Below, piece after piece: positions 10,062 through 19,260 of a DNA stretch of 55,413 nt. The translations under genes were made by a program, and so were the position numbers. The stretch is from positions 1-55,413 of the forward strand of contig CAVWBO010000005.1 in NCBI GenBank assembly GCA_963753185.1, given 5' to 3'. Numbering within the stretch: the first letter of the stretch is position 1; every line of letters starts with the position of its first letter. A model generated the notes under the pieces. That model made no database searches. It was not told the DNA's origin and saw nothing but the letters and a program-made list of their open reading frames with translations. Origin of the DNA: SZUA-442 sp963753185. Its GTDB lineage: Bacteria > Actinomycetota > Acidimicrobiia > Spongiisociales > UBA5794.

Positions 10062-11231
10062 CTACAGGTGCACGGTCTTCGGTGTCGGCACCGCTGGGTC
10101 CGCCGAAGCAACGCCCGCTTCCCCTTTGGTGTTGCTGCCCCAACACTTCACGACCCCGTTGCGGCGCAGTGCGCAAGCAGAGGCGAACCCAAGACCAACG
10201 TCGGAAACGCTCGTGGTGAGCCCACTCACCTGGTGTGGTACGTAGTACGGATCCACGGTGCCGTCGCCGAGTTGGTAGGAGTCGTTCTTGCCCCAGCACT
10301 TGGCTGCGCCCTCCTTGACTGCGCAGGTGAAGCCATCGTTGGTGTCGACCGATGTCACCTTCCTGGTCATCCGGAGTACCTGCACGGGATGGGTGAAGTA
10401 GCCGCCGGAAACGCCTGTACCGATCTGACCGGACGTATTGTCGCCCCAGCACTTCAGTCTTCCGGCAGCGAGGACGGCACACGTGGAGTAGTACCCGGCG
10501 ACGACTTGATGGACGCCGCTGCTGAGGCCGGCGACCTGAGCGGGTCGACGTCGATCCTTGGTGGACCGATCGCCAATCTCCCCGTGTGAGTTGTTTCCCC
10601 AGCACTTCAACCGCCCGTTGCTCACCACTGCGCACGTAACGTCGACGCCGGCCGACATCTGGCGGGCATCGGACACACCGACCACACGCACCGCGTGGTG
10701 GTACTCCAGGCGTGACGTTCCCGAACCAACCGCACCGGACCTGTTGTCGCCCCAGCACTTCATGTGTCCATTGGCAAGGAGGGCGCAGGCGTGGGCATTG
10801 CCGACGCTCACGTCGGTGACACCGCTCGTCAATCCCTTCACTTGGGTCGGCACGTGTCGGTCGGTAGTGGTGCCATCGCCGAGCTCACCGTCTCCGTTGT
10901 AGCCCCAGCACTTCAGTCGTCCACCTCGCAGAACGGCGCACGTCGAGTAGTCACCGACGGAGACCTTCTCGACGTTGCGAAGCCCCGGGACGCGAACGGG
11001 GGTCAGTTGGTCCGTGAGATCCTCGCCGATCCCTAGCTGACCGTCGTTGTTGAGTCCCCAACACTCCAGATGCTTGGTGGGAGTAATTGCACATGCGGAG
11101 GATCCGCCGACGGAGATTGCCCGAGCGGTGCCGTACGACGGCGCCGCTGCGGCGCCACCGGCCGTGACCATGGAGCCACAAAGCAGGACGAGCGCAGCAA
11201 GCGGGAACACCTTGCGGTTGACAACGCTCAT
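10062..11231 (-). CDS. Secreted RCC1-repeat protein
   Basis: This is an extracellular seven-bladed-propeller-type protein of 389 residues with a Sec signal peptide (hydrophobic FPLAALVLLCGSMVTAGGAAAA). About seven RCC1 repeats follow, each with a CWG-N-x-x-G-x-G-G core (examples CWGLNNDGQLGIGE, CWGYNGDGELGDGT, CWGDNTSGQIGTG) and an intervening V-x-x-V-S-x-G-x-x-x-x-C-A-V strand. The cysteine in CAV and that in CWG recur in each repeat and probably form disulfides. Such secreted bacterial RCC1 proteins have no general assigned role; a binding function is inferred. It lies alone inside the tRNA-Arg flanked island and its frame is clean. Confidence 0.85.
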   Translation of the reverse strand: MSVVNRKVFPLAALVLLCGSMVTAGGAAAAPSYGTARAISVGGSSACAITPTKHLECWGLNNDGQLGIGEDLTDQLTPVRVPGLRNVEKVSVGDYSTCAVLRGGRLKCWGYNGDGELGDGTTTDRHVPTQVKGLTSGVTDVSVGNAHACALLANGHMKCWGDNRSGAVGSGTSRLEYHHAVRVVGVSDARQMSAGVDVTCAVVSNGRLKCWGNNSHGEIGDRSTKDRRRPAQVAGLSSGVHQVVAGYYSTCAVLAAGRLKCWGDNTSGQIGTGVSGGYFTHPVQVLRMTRKVTSVDTNDGFTCAVKEGAAKCWGKNDSYQLGDGTVDPYYVPHQVSGLTTSVSDVGLGFASACALRRNGVVKCWGSNTKGEAGVASADPAVPTPKTVHL

Positions 11232-11239
11232 GGATCCTC

Positions 11240-11480
11240 CAGGGTCGGCGAGATCACTTCGTGGCGTCTGCTTCGCACCCTAGGGCCAAGCGTGAACCTC
11301 ATGAGCTGTTCGGACTCGACGGTTGGACTCTGACCCGTGAGGTGTTCGGCTTCGCCGTGATCTTGCGCGGGACATCCGAACTGAAGTTCAGCCGTTGGGT
11401 GCGGATCGGGGGGCTCGAGTCCCTTGGGGCGCCACCTCAGCCACGTGACTGCTTCACCGCGATCCACCGCGATTCCCGGA
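11240..11480. other. Intergenic region, no supported gene
   Basis: Between the RCC1 gene start and the lipoprotein gene stop there is no reading frame with a recognisable product. It should contain the promoter of the RCC1 gene, but I cannot place boxes with confidence. Confidence 0.4.
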
Positions 11481-11485
11481 ACGAG

Positions 11486-12592
11486 TCAATCTGCGGCCGA
11501 CCAGACGTCAAAGTCCTGGTCCCGGACCGATCTCGGTCCGATGGCGATGCTGCTGCCGTCTGTTCGGTCAACGAGCAGGATCCGCTGCCCCAACAGCTTG
11601 ACCTCTCCGTCGGGGCGATCGGCCCAGGCGAGACGGGTCGTCTGGAGCACGACTCTGGCGTTGTCCGGCTGCCAGCCGACGGTTCCGAAGACAGTCCACT
11701 TCTGGGGGACCTTGTTGGCGTTGGGGGCCTCGAGGACCGCTTGACGGCGGCCGTCAGGCCAACGCTGGACGTACAGCGCGGGGCAGGAGGGGACCCCGCA
11801 GGCGTTTGGTGCGTAGGCCACCCAGGTTCCGTCAGGTGACCAGGTGACGTCACCCCCGACAACCGCCCGGAACGTGTGAGGCCTTACAGCGCCGGTGACC
11901 AGGTTGAGCCTCCACTCACCACCGCACCCGTCCCCCGGGAAGCACCATCGTGAGTACACCCACGCCGTCTTGCCGCCCGACTCGAGCACGAATTGGGAGA
12001 TCCCGTTGCCATGGGGCACCCGTTGGAGCTGACCAGTGTCGGGCTGAACTCGCAGGAGACGCTCTGATCTCAGGAAGTAGACCCAGCCGTCGCCAGCGCG
12101 GTTCCACGCTGGTGAGGTGTCGAACACCCCCTTGACCTTGCGGGTCAGTGCTCGACGACTGCCGTCGTCGAGGTTGATCAGCACAAGGTGCGAACCGGTC
12201 CCCGACTGAGCCCAAGAGAGGTCGGGCTGCGTGATTCGGCCGGTGTACACGGAGACGACTACGGCTGTGCCGGCCGGATCGACGGTGGGCTCATCGGCTC
12301 GGCCGATCGCCACCAGTGTGCGGGTCTGGGCACTCTCGAAGCCATAGGCCATCAGGAACCGGCTGCCATCAAGTCGCTCCCGCGCGAAGACCACACTGGC
12401 GGCAGTCAGACCCGGCTCGGCCGGACTTGTGCTGGGCGACGGCGGCGTCGAACTCCAGGTACGACTGGACGTCGGACTCGGCGAGGGTGCTGTACTCGGC
12501 CGATCCTGGGAGCAACCAGCCAGGCACCCAGCTGCCACAACAATCGCCGTCATCGAAACGACCCACAGCGAAGACGGCACCTTGCGCGTCAT
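11486..12592 (-). CDS. Lipoprotein with TolB/WD40-like propeller
   Basis: The predicted surface-anchored propeller protein has 368 residues. The ATG at 12592 (MTRKVPSSLWVV) is preferred over an upstream GTG because GAGGTG lies at ribosome-binding distance and the hydrophobic signal plus lipobox LAGC then fall in the first 30 residues. A Ser/Pro/Thr-rich linker follows. Repeats of the TolB/WD40-like type are seen in SWAQSGTGSHLVLINLDDGS, TWSPDGTWVAYAPNACG and GWQPDNARVVLQTTRLAW. CFPGDGCGGEW and CGVPSCP add possible disulfides. Substrate unknown. It is the second intact gene in the tRNA-Arg island. Confidence 0.75.
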   Translation of the reverse strand: MTRKVPSSLWVVSMTAIVVAAGCLAGCSQDRPSTAPSPSPTSSRTWSSTPPSPSTSPAEPGLTAASVVFARERLDGSRFLMAYGFESAQTRTLVAIGRADEPTVDPAGTAVVVSVYTGRITQPDLSWAQSGTGSHLVLINLDDGSRRALTRKVKGVFDTSPAWNRAGDGWVYFLRSERLLRVQPDTGQLQRVPHGNGISQFVLESGGKTAWVYSRWCFPGDGCGGEWRLNLVTGAVRPHTFRAVVGGDVTWSPDGTWVAYAPNACGVPSCPALYVQRWPDGRRQAVLEAPNANKVPQKWTVFGTVGWQPDNARVVLQTTRLAWADRPDGEVKLLGQRILLVDRTDGSSIAIGPRSVRDQDFDVWSAAD

Positions 12593-12599
12593 CACGGCA

Positions 12600-13038
12600 G
12601 CACCTCTTGGCTTGCCGACCACAGTCCCACTACCTCTCAGACTGCTGCAGTGCTGAACCAGCTACCAGAGGCCAAGGTCCGAGGCGTTCCCCGCGAGGCG
12701 TGCCGAAGCCGGTGCTGGCCTACGTATCCCAAAATCCTGTGAGGCCGACGAACTCCGTCGGGCCGTCTTGAGCGGCCGAGTTCGGCACGGCCGCAGACGC
12801 GGCGATGCCGACGCCTCCTGTCGCCACGAGACCGTCTCGGTCCTCTGGTGGCCGCTCCCACGCGTGCGGAAGTGTCACAGATGTCTTGGCATGTGGCGTG
12901 ACGTGAGGGACGGAACGAGGTGGGCGGCACAGCAAGTGGCACAACCGTCCGGCAGCCTTGTGACAGCGGTGTCCGCTTTGCGGAGTGCGCCACGAGTGTG
13001 GGGACGCTTGTTCAGCCCGGTGACACCCCGCCGAGCAC
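12600..13038. other. Intergenic region without a supported gene
   Basis: About 440 bp lie between the lipoprotein start and the tRNA-Arg fragment. Open frames exist on both strands, but none has a plausible ribosome binding site, signal or recognisable motif. No integrase or excisionase remnant could be read here. Confidence 0.5.
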
Positions 13039-13082
13039 ACTACGGATCAGAAGGTTGGGAGTTCGAGTCTCTCCGGGCGCGC
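13039..13082 (+). repeat. Duplicate of tRNA-Arg 3' end (candidate att site)
   Basis: These 44 bases match 9635-9678 with one difference (A at 9663, G at 13067, in the T loop). The match begins in the anticodon loop and ends just past the acceptor stem, the usual extent of tRNA-targeted integration sites. The orientation is direct, so the two copies bracket 9679-13038 as attL/attR would. Confidence 0.75.
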
Positions 13083-13289
13083 GAGAAACGTGCAGGTCAC
13101 AGAGCCAGGAAGGGGAGAGGGCCGCATGAGGCAGGGCGGTGCGCCGCTTCGTCCAACGCCGCACCCGCACCCCGAAGACCTTCGGTCTTGCTCAGAGATT
13201 CGGCGTCGGCGCGCGTTCGGAGCGCAATGGAGGCATCATCTGGGCTGCGGTGCGGCAGATCGGCCGCTCATTGCATGTCAGGAGAACTC

Positions 13290-13604
13290 ATGATCACATC
13301 AACCACCGATGGGGTGCCCGGCGCCACCGTTTCGAGCGTCTTGGGGATGGTGATGGGCAACACGGTGCGCTCCAAGAACGTCGGTAAGGACATCGGTGCC
13401 GGCCTGAAGAGCATGGTGGGTGGTGAGCTCAAGAGCTACACGGCGATGCTGACCGAGGCGCGCCAGGAGGCCGTCGCTCGCATGGTGGATTCTGCTAGTG
13501 CGCTGGGAGCCGACGCCGTGATCAACGTGCGGTTCACCACCTCGGCAATCACCGAAGGCGCGGCAGAGCTGCTGGCCTACGGGACCGCGGTGAAGCTGAA
13601 CTGA
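13290..13604 (+). CDS. YbjQ/UPF0145 family protein
   Basis: This small cytoplasmic protein of 104 residues belongs to the YbjQ family, which forms pentamers and has been proposed as heavy-metal binding without proof. AGGAG precedes the ATG at 13290. The family core is clear: TVRSKNVGKDIGAGLKSMVG, GELKSYTAMLTEARQEAVAR and ALGADAVINVRFTTS. Length and frame are normal. It stands alone, just beyond the tRNA-Arg repeat. Confidence 0.85.
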   Translation: MITSTTDGVPGATVSSVLGMVMGNTVRSKNVGKDIGAGLKSMVGGELKSYTAMLTEARQEAVARMVDSASALGADAVINVRFTTSAITEGAAELLAYGTAVKLN

Positions 13605-13724
13605 CGGCATTCCTCGCCGCTGTACGGATCAAGACAATCGGTCCGCACGCGCCGACCCTCTTCGTGAGGACGCCCATGCCATGCTCTTGAGCGTTGGGTC
13701 TATCACTTCAGCGAGGATCCCCAG

Positions 13725-14357
13725 ATGGAAGCCGAGCACGAGCGCGGTGCCGCAACGCACGAGCTGATCGCGGTCATCCTGTTGTCGATCACCACGATCC
13801 TGACCGCCTGGTCGGCGTTCGAGTCGAGTAAATGGGGGGGTGCGATGTCCATCTCCTTCAGCCAGGCGTCGAGTGCGAGGATCGAAGCCTCGGTGAACAC
13901 CGAGACGGCGAACCAACGGCAGGCTGCTCACGTCGAGATCTGGACCCAGTGGGTCAACGCTCGCGGCGCCGCCGAGCCAGAGCTCGCCAAGTTCATCAGG
14001 CAGCGCTTCCCAGAACCGTTGGCCACCGCTCACAAGGACTGGTTGGCATCCGACCCAGAGGTGTTCGGCAAGAACGTCACCACCCCGTTCGACATGCCCT
14101 CATACGTACTCCCCGAACGAGGCCTGGCGGAGGAAGCCAACGAACGGGCTGACACCAAGTTTTCCGAGGCTCTGCGTAACAACCAACGTGGCGACAACTA
14201 CACATTGTTGACCGTGCTCTTTGCCTCCGTCCTGTTCTTCACGGCGATGTCAGGGCGGGTGAAGGACCCACGGTCGGGCTGGCTGCTGCTTGCGTTCGGC
14301 CTGGTGCTGGCTGCCGTCGGGGTCGCGTTCCTGGCGACCTTCCCCAAGCTTGTGTGA
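13725..14357 (+). CDS. DUF4337-like membrane protein
   Basis: This protein of 210 residues has one N-terminal membrane helix (ELIAVILLSITTILTAWSAF), a middle soluble alpha-helical stretch of about 130 residues, and two C-terminal helices (LLTVLFASVLFFTAMSG and GWLLLAFGLVLAAVGVAFLA). This resembles DUF4337-type proteins. The ATG at 13725 follows a GAGGA. The SFSQASSARIEASVNTETAN stretch looks like a coiled coil. Function unknown; no operon partner. Confidence 0.65.
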   Translation: MEAEHERGAATHELIAVILLSITTILTAWSAFESSKWGGAMSISFSQASSARIEASVNTETANQRQAAHVEIWTQWVNARGAAEPELAKFIRQRFPEPLATAHKDWLASDPEVFGKNVTTPFDMPSYVLPERGLAEEANERADTKFSEALRNNQRGDNYTLLTVLFASVLFFTAMSGRVKDPRSGWLLLAFGLVLAAVGVAFLATFPKLV

Positions 14358-14435
14358 CTCAAGTGCTCGGTTGGCGGCGTCCGAGACTCCGGGCGCGCAT
14401 CGTGGCGATGGTGTCCCCGTCGCTGCTGTCGTCGT

Positions 14436-15146
14436 TCAGTGCGATGCGGCGACCACGAGCTCGGCCAGACGAACGGGCTGCTCACGGAACGGTCCATGAT
14501 CGGTGTCGATCTCGACGACGTCCGCGCCCACCGACTCCGCCATCACTCGTTGAGCGGGGGGTGGCACCAGGGTGTCGTTGGTCGTCAACACGTACGTGCG
14601 GCGGCGAGACACCGGCAGGTTGCCGCGCCACTTCTCCCGCAACGCTGCGATCCCCTGCGGTCGTTGTGTGCGCTCCAAGTAGGCCCGGACGGCGTCCCGC
14701 TCGAGCGGGTCGGCCGCGGCGACGTACCGGTCGATGTTCAGTGCGCACAGTCCTGGGCCGGCGCTGAGCACCAGCCCGTCGAAGGCAGCGAATCCCGCCT
14801 CTTCGCCGGCTTCGAACGGATCTCCGCCGGCGAAGAGGTCGAGCACCGACGCGCCTTCCCGTGGGATCCAGGCGGCGATGTAGATCACGGGGAGGACCGG
14901 GTGCTCGACGGCGATCCTCGCCGCGGTGAATCCCCCGAACGAGTAACCGACCAGGACGACGTCGGTCAGGTCGTCGGGGAGCACGGCGCGCACGGCGTCG
15001 GCGTACTGGTCGAGAGTCGCGTCCGGAACCGTGCACGGCAGGTCGACAATCTTCACGTGGTGTCCGGCTGAGGCCAGCGGCTCGATCAAAGGCTCGAGCG
15101 TGGCGGGTGTGTCCCAGGCTCCGGGGACGATGACGTAGGTAGACAC
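14436..15146 (-). CDS. Alpha/beta hydrolase
   Basis: This is a serine hydrolase of 236 residues, cytoplasmic, of the small esterase/salicylate-methylesterase-like kind. The GTG at 15146 has a strong GAGGAGGA upstream. The nucleophile elbow is GYSFGG (in DVVLVGYSFGGFTAARIA), the oxyanion turn is VPGAWDTPATLEP, the acid is probably Asp in TTNDTLVPP, and the base is His in TDHGPF. All of the triad is present. The substrate cannot be read from the sequence; the neighbours do not suggest a pathway. Confidence 0.8.
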   Translation of the reverse strand: MSTYVIVPGAWDTPATLEPLIEPLASAGHHVKIVDLPCTVPDATLDQYADAVRAVLPDDLTDVVLVGYSFGGFTAARIAVEHPVLPVIYIAAWIPREGASVLDLFAGGDPFEAGEEAGFAAFDGLVLSAGPGLCALNIDRYVAAADPLERDAVRAYLERTQRPQGIAALREKWRGNLPVSRRRTYVLTTNDTLVPPPAQRVMAESVGADVVEIDTDHGPFREQPVRLAELVVAASH

Positions 15147-15243
15147 TTGCGGTTCCTCCTCGGCCCGGAATCCGAGGAGTCAAGCACCTTGTGAGCCTCG
15201 GTCACAAGGACGCGGTGGCACGTAGGTTTGCCATGAGCGAGCA

Positions 15244-15372
15244 TCACGCCTGCCTCCCGAGCCGTCTGGTGAGGCCGATTGATGTGACTACGAGGAGAAC
15301 CGCGACCAGGACGAAGGGCCAGGGGCTCCACGCCTCCACGCAGGAGGTCTCGGAGCCCGTTGCCTCGCACAC
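15244..15372 (-). CDS. Possible small membrane protein
   Basis: A 42-residue frame from GTG 15372 contains one strongly hydrophobic segment (WPFVLVAVLLVVTSIGL) followed by a positive tail RRLGRQA, an inward-anchored single-helix pattern. The segment before it has two cysteines (VCEATGSETSC). There is no clear ribosome binding site and no family is recognised, so this is a low-confidence call. Confidence 0.3.
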   Translation of the reverse strand: MCEATGSETSCVEAWSPWPFVLVAVLLVVTSIGLTRRLGRQA

Positions 15373-15446
15373 CCTCCCGGGGCCACCTCGGTACCGAGCT
15401 CGAGCAGGACGTTCACCAGGCGGCTGGTGGGGCAGATACTAGGTGG

Positions 15447-16097
15447 ATGTCCGGCTGCTGCGACCCACACGAGTACGACGCCGTGTTCACCTCGAAGTAC
15501 GCGCGTCGAACCGCGCGCAAGCTGCGGGCCTCCGGGCTGGATGACACGGCTGCACGGATGGTCGACTTCGTGGTCGGGCAGGGGATCGACGGGGCCACGG
15601 TCCTGGAGATCGGCGGCGGTGTCGGGGGCCTGCACCTGGAGCTGCTGCGGCGCGGGGCGCGGACGGCGACCAACGTCGAGCTGTCCAGCGCCTATGACGC
15701 CGAAGCGGCTGAGCTCCTGGACGAGGCCGGGCTCACAGGACGCGTGGACCGACGCATCGTCGACCTGGCGGCCGACCCCGAGGCAGTCCCTCGCGCCGAC
15801 GTGGTGGTGCTGCACCGGGTGGTGTGCTGCTACCCCGACTTCCCGCGACTGCTGGGAGCCGCGGCCGACCTCGCCCGACGGGTGCTGGTCTTCAGCTACC
15901 CACGTCCCCACGTGCTGACCCGGGCGGGAACATGGCTGGAGAACCTCGGCTACGCCGCCCGCGGTCAGGACTTCCGGACCTTCGTCCACTCGCCGAGCGC
16001 GATGGTCGACGTGCTCGGCGGCCACGGGCTGATCGCGGCGCAGAGTGGACAGAACACGATGTGGCGGTTCACCGGGACCGTGCGGGCGGCCGGCTGA
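15447..16097 (+). CDS. SAM-dependent methyltransferase
   Basis: This class I methyltransferase has 216 residues and begins MSGCCDPHEYDAVFTSKYAR. The SAM-binding glycine loop is VLEIGGGVGGLHLELLRRGA, the acidic residue follows in NVELSS, and VVLHRVVCCYPDFPRLL forms motif IV with the next helix. Upstream in-frame codons exist from 15360 but lack this family's typical start. The GGTGG beside the ATG is too close to be a good ribosome binding site, so the start is moderately sure. The double cysteines (CCD, CCY) are notable. Substrate unknown. Confidence 0.75.
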   Translation: MSGCCDPHEYDAVFTSKYARRTARKLRASGLDDTAARMVDFVVGQGIDGATVLEIGGGVGGLHLELLRRGARTATNVELSSAYDAEAAELLDEAGLTGRVDRRIVDLAADPEAVPRADVVVLHRVVCCYPDFPRLLGAAADLARRVLVFSYPRPHVLTRAGTWLENLGYAARGQDFRTFVHSPSAMVDVLGGHGLIAAQSGQNTMWRFTGTVRAAG

Positions 16098-16149
16098 CGG
16101 ACCGCGGCAATCGGAGCGGCGCCGGGGCGAACGACGCCTGCCAGCGGCG

Positions 16150-16953
16150 CTACGTCGACTGCCCGCCAAAGGTGAACTCTGTGGATGTCAGCTCGACCGC
16201 GAGGCCGCCGCCGTCGGCGACCAGAGTCGTCCCTGTCACGTAGCGCGAGTCGTCCGAGGCCAGGAACAGGCAGCACGCCGCCATCTCCTCCGCGGCACCG
16301 GGACGCCGCAGCGGCACCTGCGACGTGGCCCGCGCGTACGCCTCGTCACGCGAGACGTGCCGCTCGGCCCCGAGGGCATCCATGGACCTGTCCGCCATGG
16401 GCGTCCGTACCCAGCCGGGCAGCAGAGCGTTGGCCCTGATTCCCATCGATCCGTGGTCCACGGCGATGGCGCGGGCGAGGGCAATCACGCCCGCCTTCGA
16501 GACGTCATAGGCGACCGAGGACGGGGCCGCGGCCAGGCCGGCGGTGCTGGACACCAGGACGATGGAGCCACCCCCTCGTGCCAGCATCGAGGGCAGGACC
16601 GCGCGGGTCATCATCAGCGGCCCGGTGAGATTGGTGTCGAGGGTGGTTCGCCAGGCGTCGTCCTCGATGTCGCCCACCGCACCGGCAGGAGAGATCCCGG
16701 CGGCCGCGACGAGGACGTCGACCCCGCCGAAACGGTCCACCGCAGCAGCGACGGCCGCCTCCACATGGGCCCGATCCCCGGTGTCACCGGCGATGGCGAG
16801 GCCTCCGACCTCCTCGGCGACGGCGGACAGCGGCGCCGGGCGACGCCCGGTCACCACGACGTCGGCCCCCTCGGCCGCGAACAGCCGGGCGGTGGCGGCT
16901 CCGATCCCGGTTCCGCCACCGGTGATCAGGGCAACCTTTCCGTCAAGCCTCAT
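16150..16953 (-). CDS. Short-chain dehydrogenase/reductase (SDR)
   Basis: This NAD(P)-dependent oxidoreductase has 267 residues and a classical SDR fold. The cofactor loop is TGGGTGIGAATA, NAG is replaced by AAAG in LVAAAGISP, and the active site is Ser in VLVSSTAGL with the Tyr-Lys pair YDVSK. The C-terminal NALLPGWVRTPM is also standard. The ATG at 16953 has GGAG upstream and overlaps the end of apbE by 11 bp, so both are read from one transcript. Substrate unknown. Confidence 0.85.
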   Translation of the reverse strand: MRLDGKVALITGGGTGIGAATARLFAAEGADVVVTGRRPAPLSAVAEEVGGLAIAGDTGDRAHVEAAVAAAVDRFGGVDVLVAAAGISPAGAVGDIEDDAWRTTLDTNLTGPLMMTRAVLPSMLARGGGSIVLVSSTAGLAAAPSSVAYDVSKAGVIALARAIAVDHGSMGIRANALLPGWVRTPMADRSMDALGAERHVSRDEAYARATSQVPLRRPGAAEEMAACCLFLASDDSRYVTGTTLVADGGGLAVELTSTEFTFGGQST

Positions 16954-17800
16954 GTGAGCTCCTCTGGGTGTCGTCGAAGGCAGGTCCGTAGGTGAAGGCC
17001 GTCTGACCGATCACGAGATGCAGCGACCAGGCCGACCCCAGAGCGGCGAGCCAGGCGGTGCTCGTCTTCCCGCGTACCAGGGCCGCAGATGCCAACGCGT
17101 CGGCGAGGCCAGGGTCAGGCCCGACGACAGTAGCGCTGTCCACGCCTGACGCCGGACGACCGGTCGCCGGGTCGATGACATGGTCGCCACGCTCATAGCG
17201 CCCCGAGGTCGCCATCGACTGGTCGCGCAGGTCGACGACCTCGATCACCTCCGCGGGAGCGTGAGGGTTGATGATCCCGGTCGGCCATCCCTGTCCCGAC
17301 CCGGGAACCTGGTCCCCGGACGCGCAGACGTCACCGCCGGCGTTCACCAGGTGGTCGGCCAGCCCAGCCTCGTTCAACACGGCGCTCGCGCGTCCGGCGG
17401 CCCACCCCTTGACGTACCCGGAAGGGTCGTAACCCCCCGGGACCGCCCACGGGTCGAAAGCCCCTCGGGTCAGGCTCCGAACCTCGCGGCATGCGTGCAT
17501 CACGGCCTCGAACTCCGCCGACTGCTGCCCGGGACGTTCGAGACCGGCACGGTAGAGAGCGACCTCCGACGTCGGCTTGAAGGGAGAGAAGGTCTCGTCG
17601 ACCTCGACGAAGAGCGCGCGGCAGGCGTCGACCGCCGTCACGGCGTGGTCCGCGGAGCCTCGAGCTCGGACTATGTTGAGCGTGATGACGGTGCCCCAGA
17701 TGTGCTCGACGTGGACCACCCGGTCCTCGTGGACCGCCGTCCCCGAGACCCCATGAGCCCACCCGTCGACGACCTCGCGGTTCGTGCGCGCAGGTTCCAT
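16943..17800 (-). CDS. apbE: FAD:protein FMN transferase (ApbE)
   Basis: ApbE attaches FMN from FAD to a threonine of target flavoproteins outside or at the membrane. The ATG at 17800 is chosen because GGAGG sits 6 bp upstream; the frame itself stays open to 17905. Conserved parts are FVEVDETFSPFKPTSEV, RGAFDPWAVPGGYDPSGYVKG (family Gly-x-Tyr-Asp-Pro region read as shorter pieces), HLVNAGGDVCASG and HVIDPATGRPA. It is divergent from the ferric reductase gene (44 bp apart) and upstream of the SDR. A probable substrate is the FMN-binding protein at 19261-19710. Product of 285 residues. Confidence 0.85.
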   Translation of the reverse strand: MEPARTNREVVDGWAHGVSGTAVHEDRVVHVEHIWGTVITLNIVRARGSADHAVTAVDACRALFVEVDETFSPFKPTSEVALYRAGLERPGQQSAEFEAVMHACREVRSLTRGAFDPWAVPGGYDPSGYVKGWAAGRASAVLNEAGLADHLVNAGGDVCASGDQVPGSGQGWPTGIINPHAPAEVIEVVDLRDQSMATSGRYERGDHVIDPATGRPASGVDSATVVGPDPGLADALASAALVRGKTSTAWLAALGSAWSLHLVIGQTAFTYGPAFDDTQRSSHEA

Positions 17801-17843
17801 GGATCCTCCGGGGGAACGTGTCACCGGTACGGAAGTCTGCACG

Positions 17844-19254
17844 ATGCCTGATCCCCTGCCCGGTCGCTCCGACGGCCCTCCCGGTGTCCTCTCGCCCGGG
17901 ATCACGCATCCCCATCGTGCTCAGCGTCCGCGGCACGCCGGGCCGGCGCTCAGCGACGCACTGACGCTGGCCGGGGCGCTGATCGTCGTCACCACCGGGA
18001 TCTGGGTGCGGCACGGCGGCTGGTCGTCGCTGACGGGAGGCGTGTGGGCCGAGTCGTGGGAGTCGATCGGCGCGCTGACCGGCCTGCTCGCCACCGTCGG
18101 TGGCGCTGATCGGGATCGCCTTCGCCGCCCGGACGCACAGGTTCGAACGGGCGATCGGGCTCGACCGTGCCCTGCTGTGGCACCGGTGGATGGGGGAGGC
18201 GGCGGCGCTGCTCCTGGTCGCTCACATCGTCACCACCGTGGTCGCCTACGCCAGCCTCTCCAGTCTGCGTGACGCCATCGTCCAGCTGACGGGGGAGGAG
18301 GAGTACATGGCGATGGCCACGGTGGGGGCTGTCGGCATGCTGCTCGTCACGGCGCTGTCGCTCGGGTTCATCCGACGCCACCTCGCGTACGAGACCTGGT
18401 ACTTCATCCACCTGCTGATCTACGCCTCGCTGGCACTGGCCTTCGCGCACGAGATCTACCTGGGCTCGGACCTGGCCTTCGACCCCCTGGCGCGAGCGTT
18501 CTGGATCGCGGTCAGCGTCATCGTGCTGCTGATGGTCCTGCTCAGCCGTTGGGGCAAGACGATCAGGTCGATCGTGCGGCCGCTCACCGTTCTGGCGGTG
18601 ACGCCGCTCAGCGATGTGGCAGTCGCCATCGAGCTGGGCGGGCGCAACGTCGCCGACCTGCGGGCCGCCGCCGGACAGTTCGCCCTCCTGCGTCCGCTGA
18701 CGCGTGACCTGGTCTGGCAACCGCACCCGTATTCGATCTCGGCGGCACCGCGCGTCGATCGGATCCGGTTCACCATCAAGGCGCTGGGCGGCGCGAGTGA
18801 GCGGATGACCCGCCTGACGGTCGGCACCAAGGTTGCCGTCGAAGGACCGTACGGAACCAAGATCTACGAAGCCCTCCGGGGTGAGAAGCTGATCCTGATC
18901 GCAGGGGGAGTGGGGATCGGCCCCATTCGTTCGCTGCTCGAGGACTTCGAGCCCGACGCCGAGCCGGTCGTCATCTACCGTGCCAGGCGCGCCGAGGAGA
19001 TCGTCCACTACGACGAGCTGGTGAGTCTGGCGGCGACGCGGAACGGTCGCATCATCCCCGTCGTCGGACGGACGAGCGAGCTCGGGGACCGCAACCCCTT
19101 CGACCCTCAGGTGATGCGCACGATGGTGCCGGATGTCGCAGACCGCATCGCGGTGGTGTGCGGCTCCCAGCCGATGATCCGGGCCGCCTTCCGGTGTCTG
19201 CGCTCGTGCGGCGTCGACGAGGACGACATCCACTTCGAGAGGCTCTGGTGGTGA
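17844..19254 (+). CDS. Ferric reductase-like membrane flavoprotein, one frameshift
   Basis: This protein would carry electrons from NAD(P)H through FAD and haem across the membrane. The N-terminal ferric-reductase-like six-helix domain includes LLWHRWMGEAAALLLVAHIV and ETWYFIHLLIYASLALAFAH, whose histidines would bind haem. The C-terminal FNR domain has HPYSISAAP (FAD), KVAVEGPYGTK, LILIAGGVGIGPIRSLL (NAD(P)) and VCGSQPM. One extra base near 18103 splits it into two frames. The ATG at 17844 is the likely start. It is followed 6 bp later by the FMN-binding gene and is divergent from apbE. Confidence 0.85.
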
Positions 19255-19260
19255 CCGCCG

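Noticed and set aside
9680..13038. Prophage or ICE with integrase
   Set aside because: No integrase, excisionase or phage structural gene could be read between the tRNA-Arg copies, so only the att-like repeat is claimed.
14375..14400. Third short tRNA-Arg-like match (CTCCGGGCGCGC)
   Set aside because: Only about 12 bases match and GC content is high, so chance is enough.
17989..19233. Long minus-strand frame opposite the ferric reductase
   Set aside because: Asp/Arg/Gln-rich shadow of a gene with plain haem and FNR motifs.
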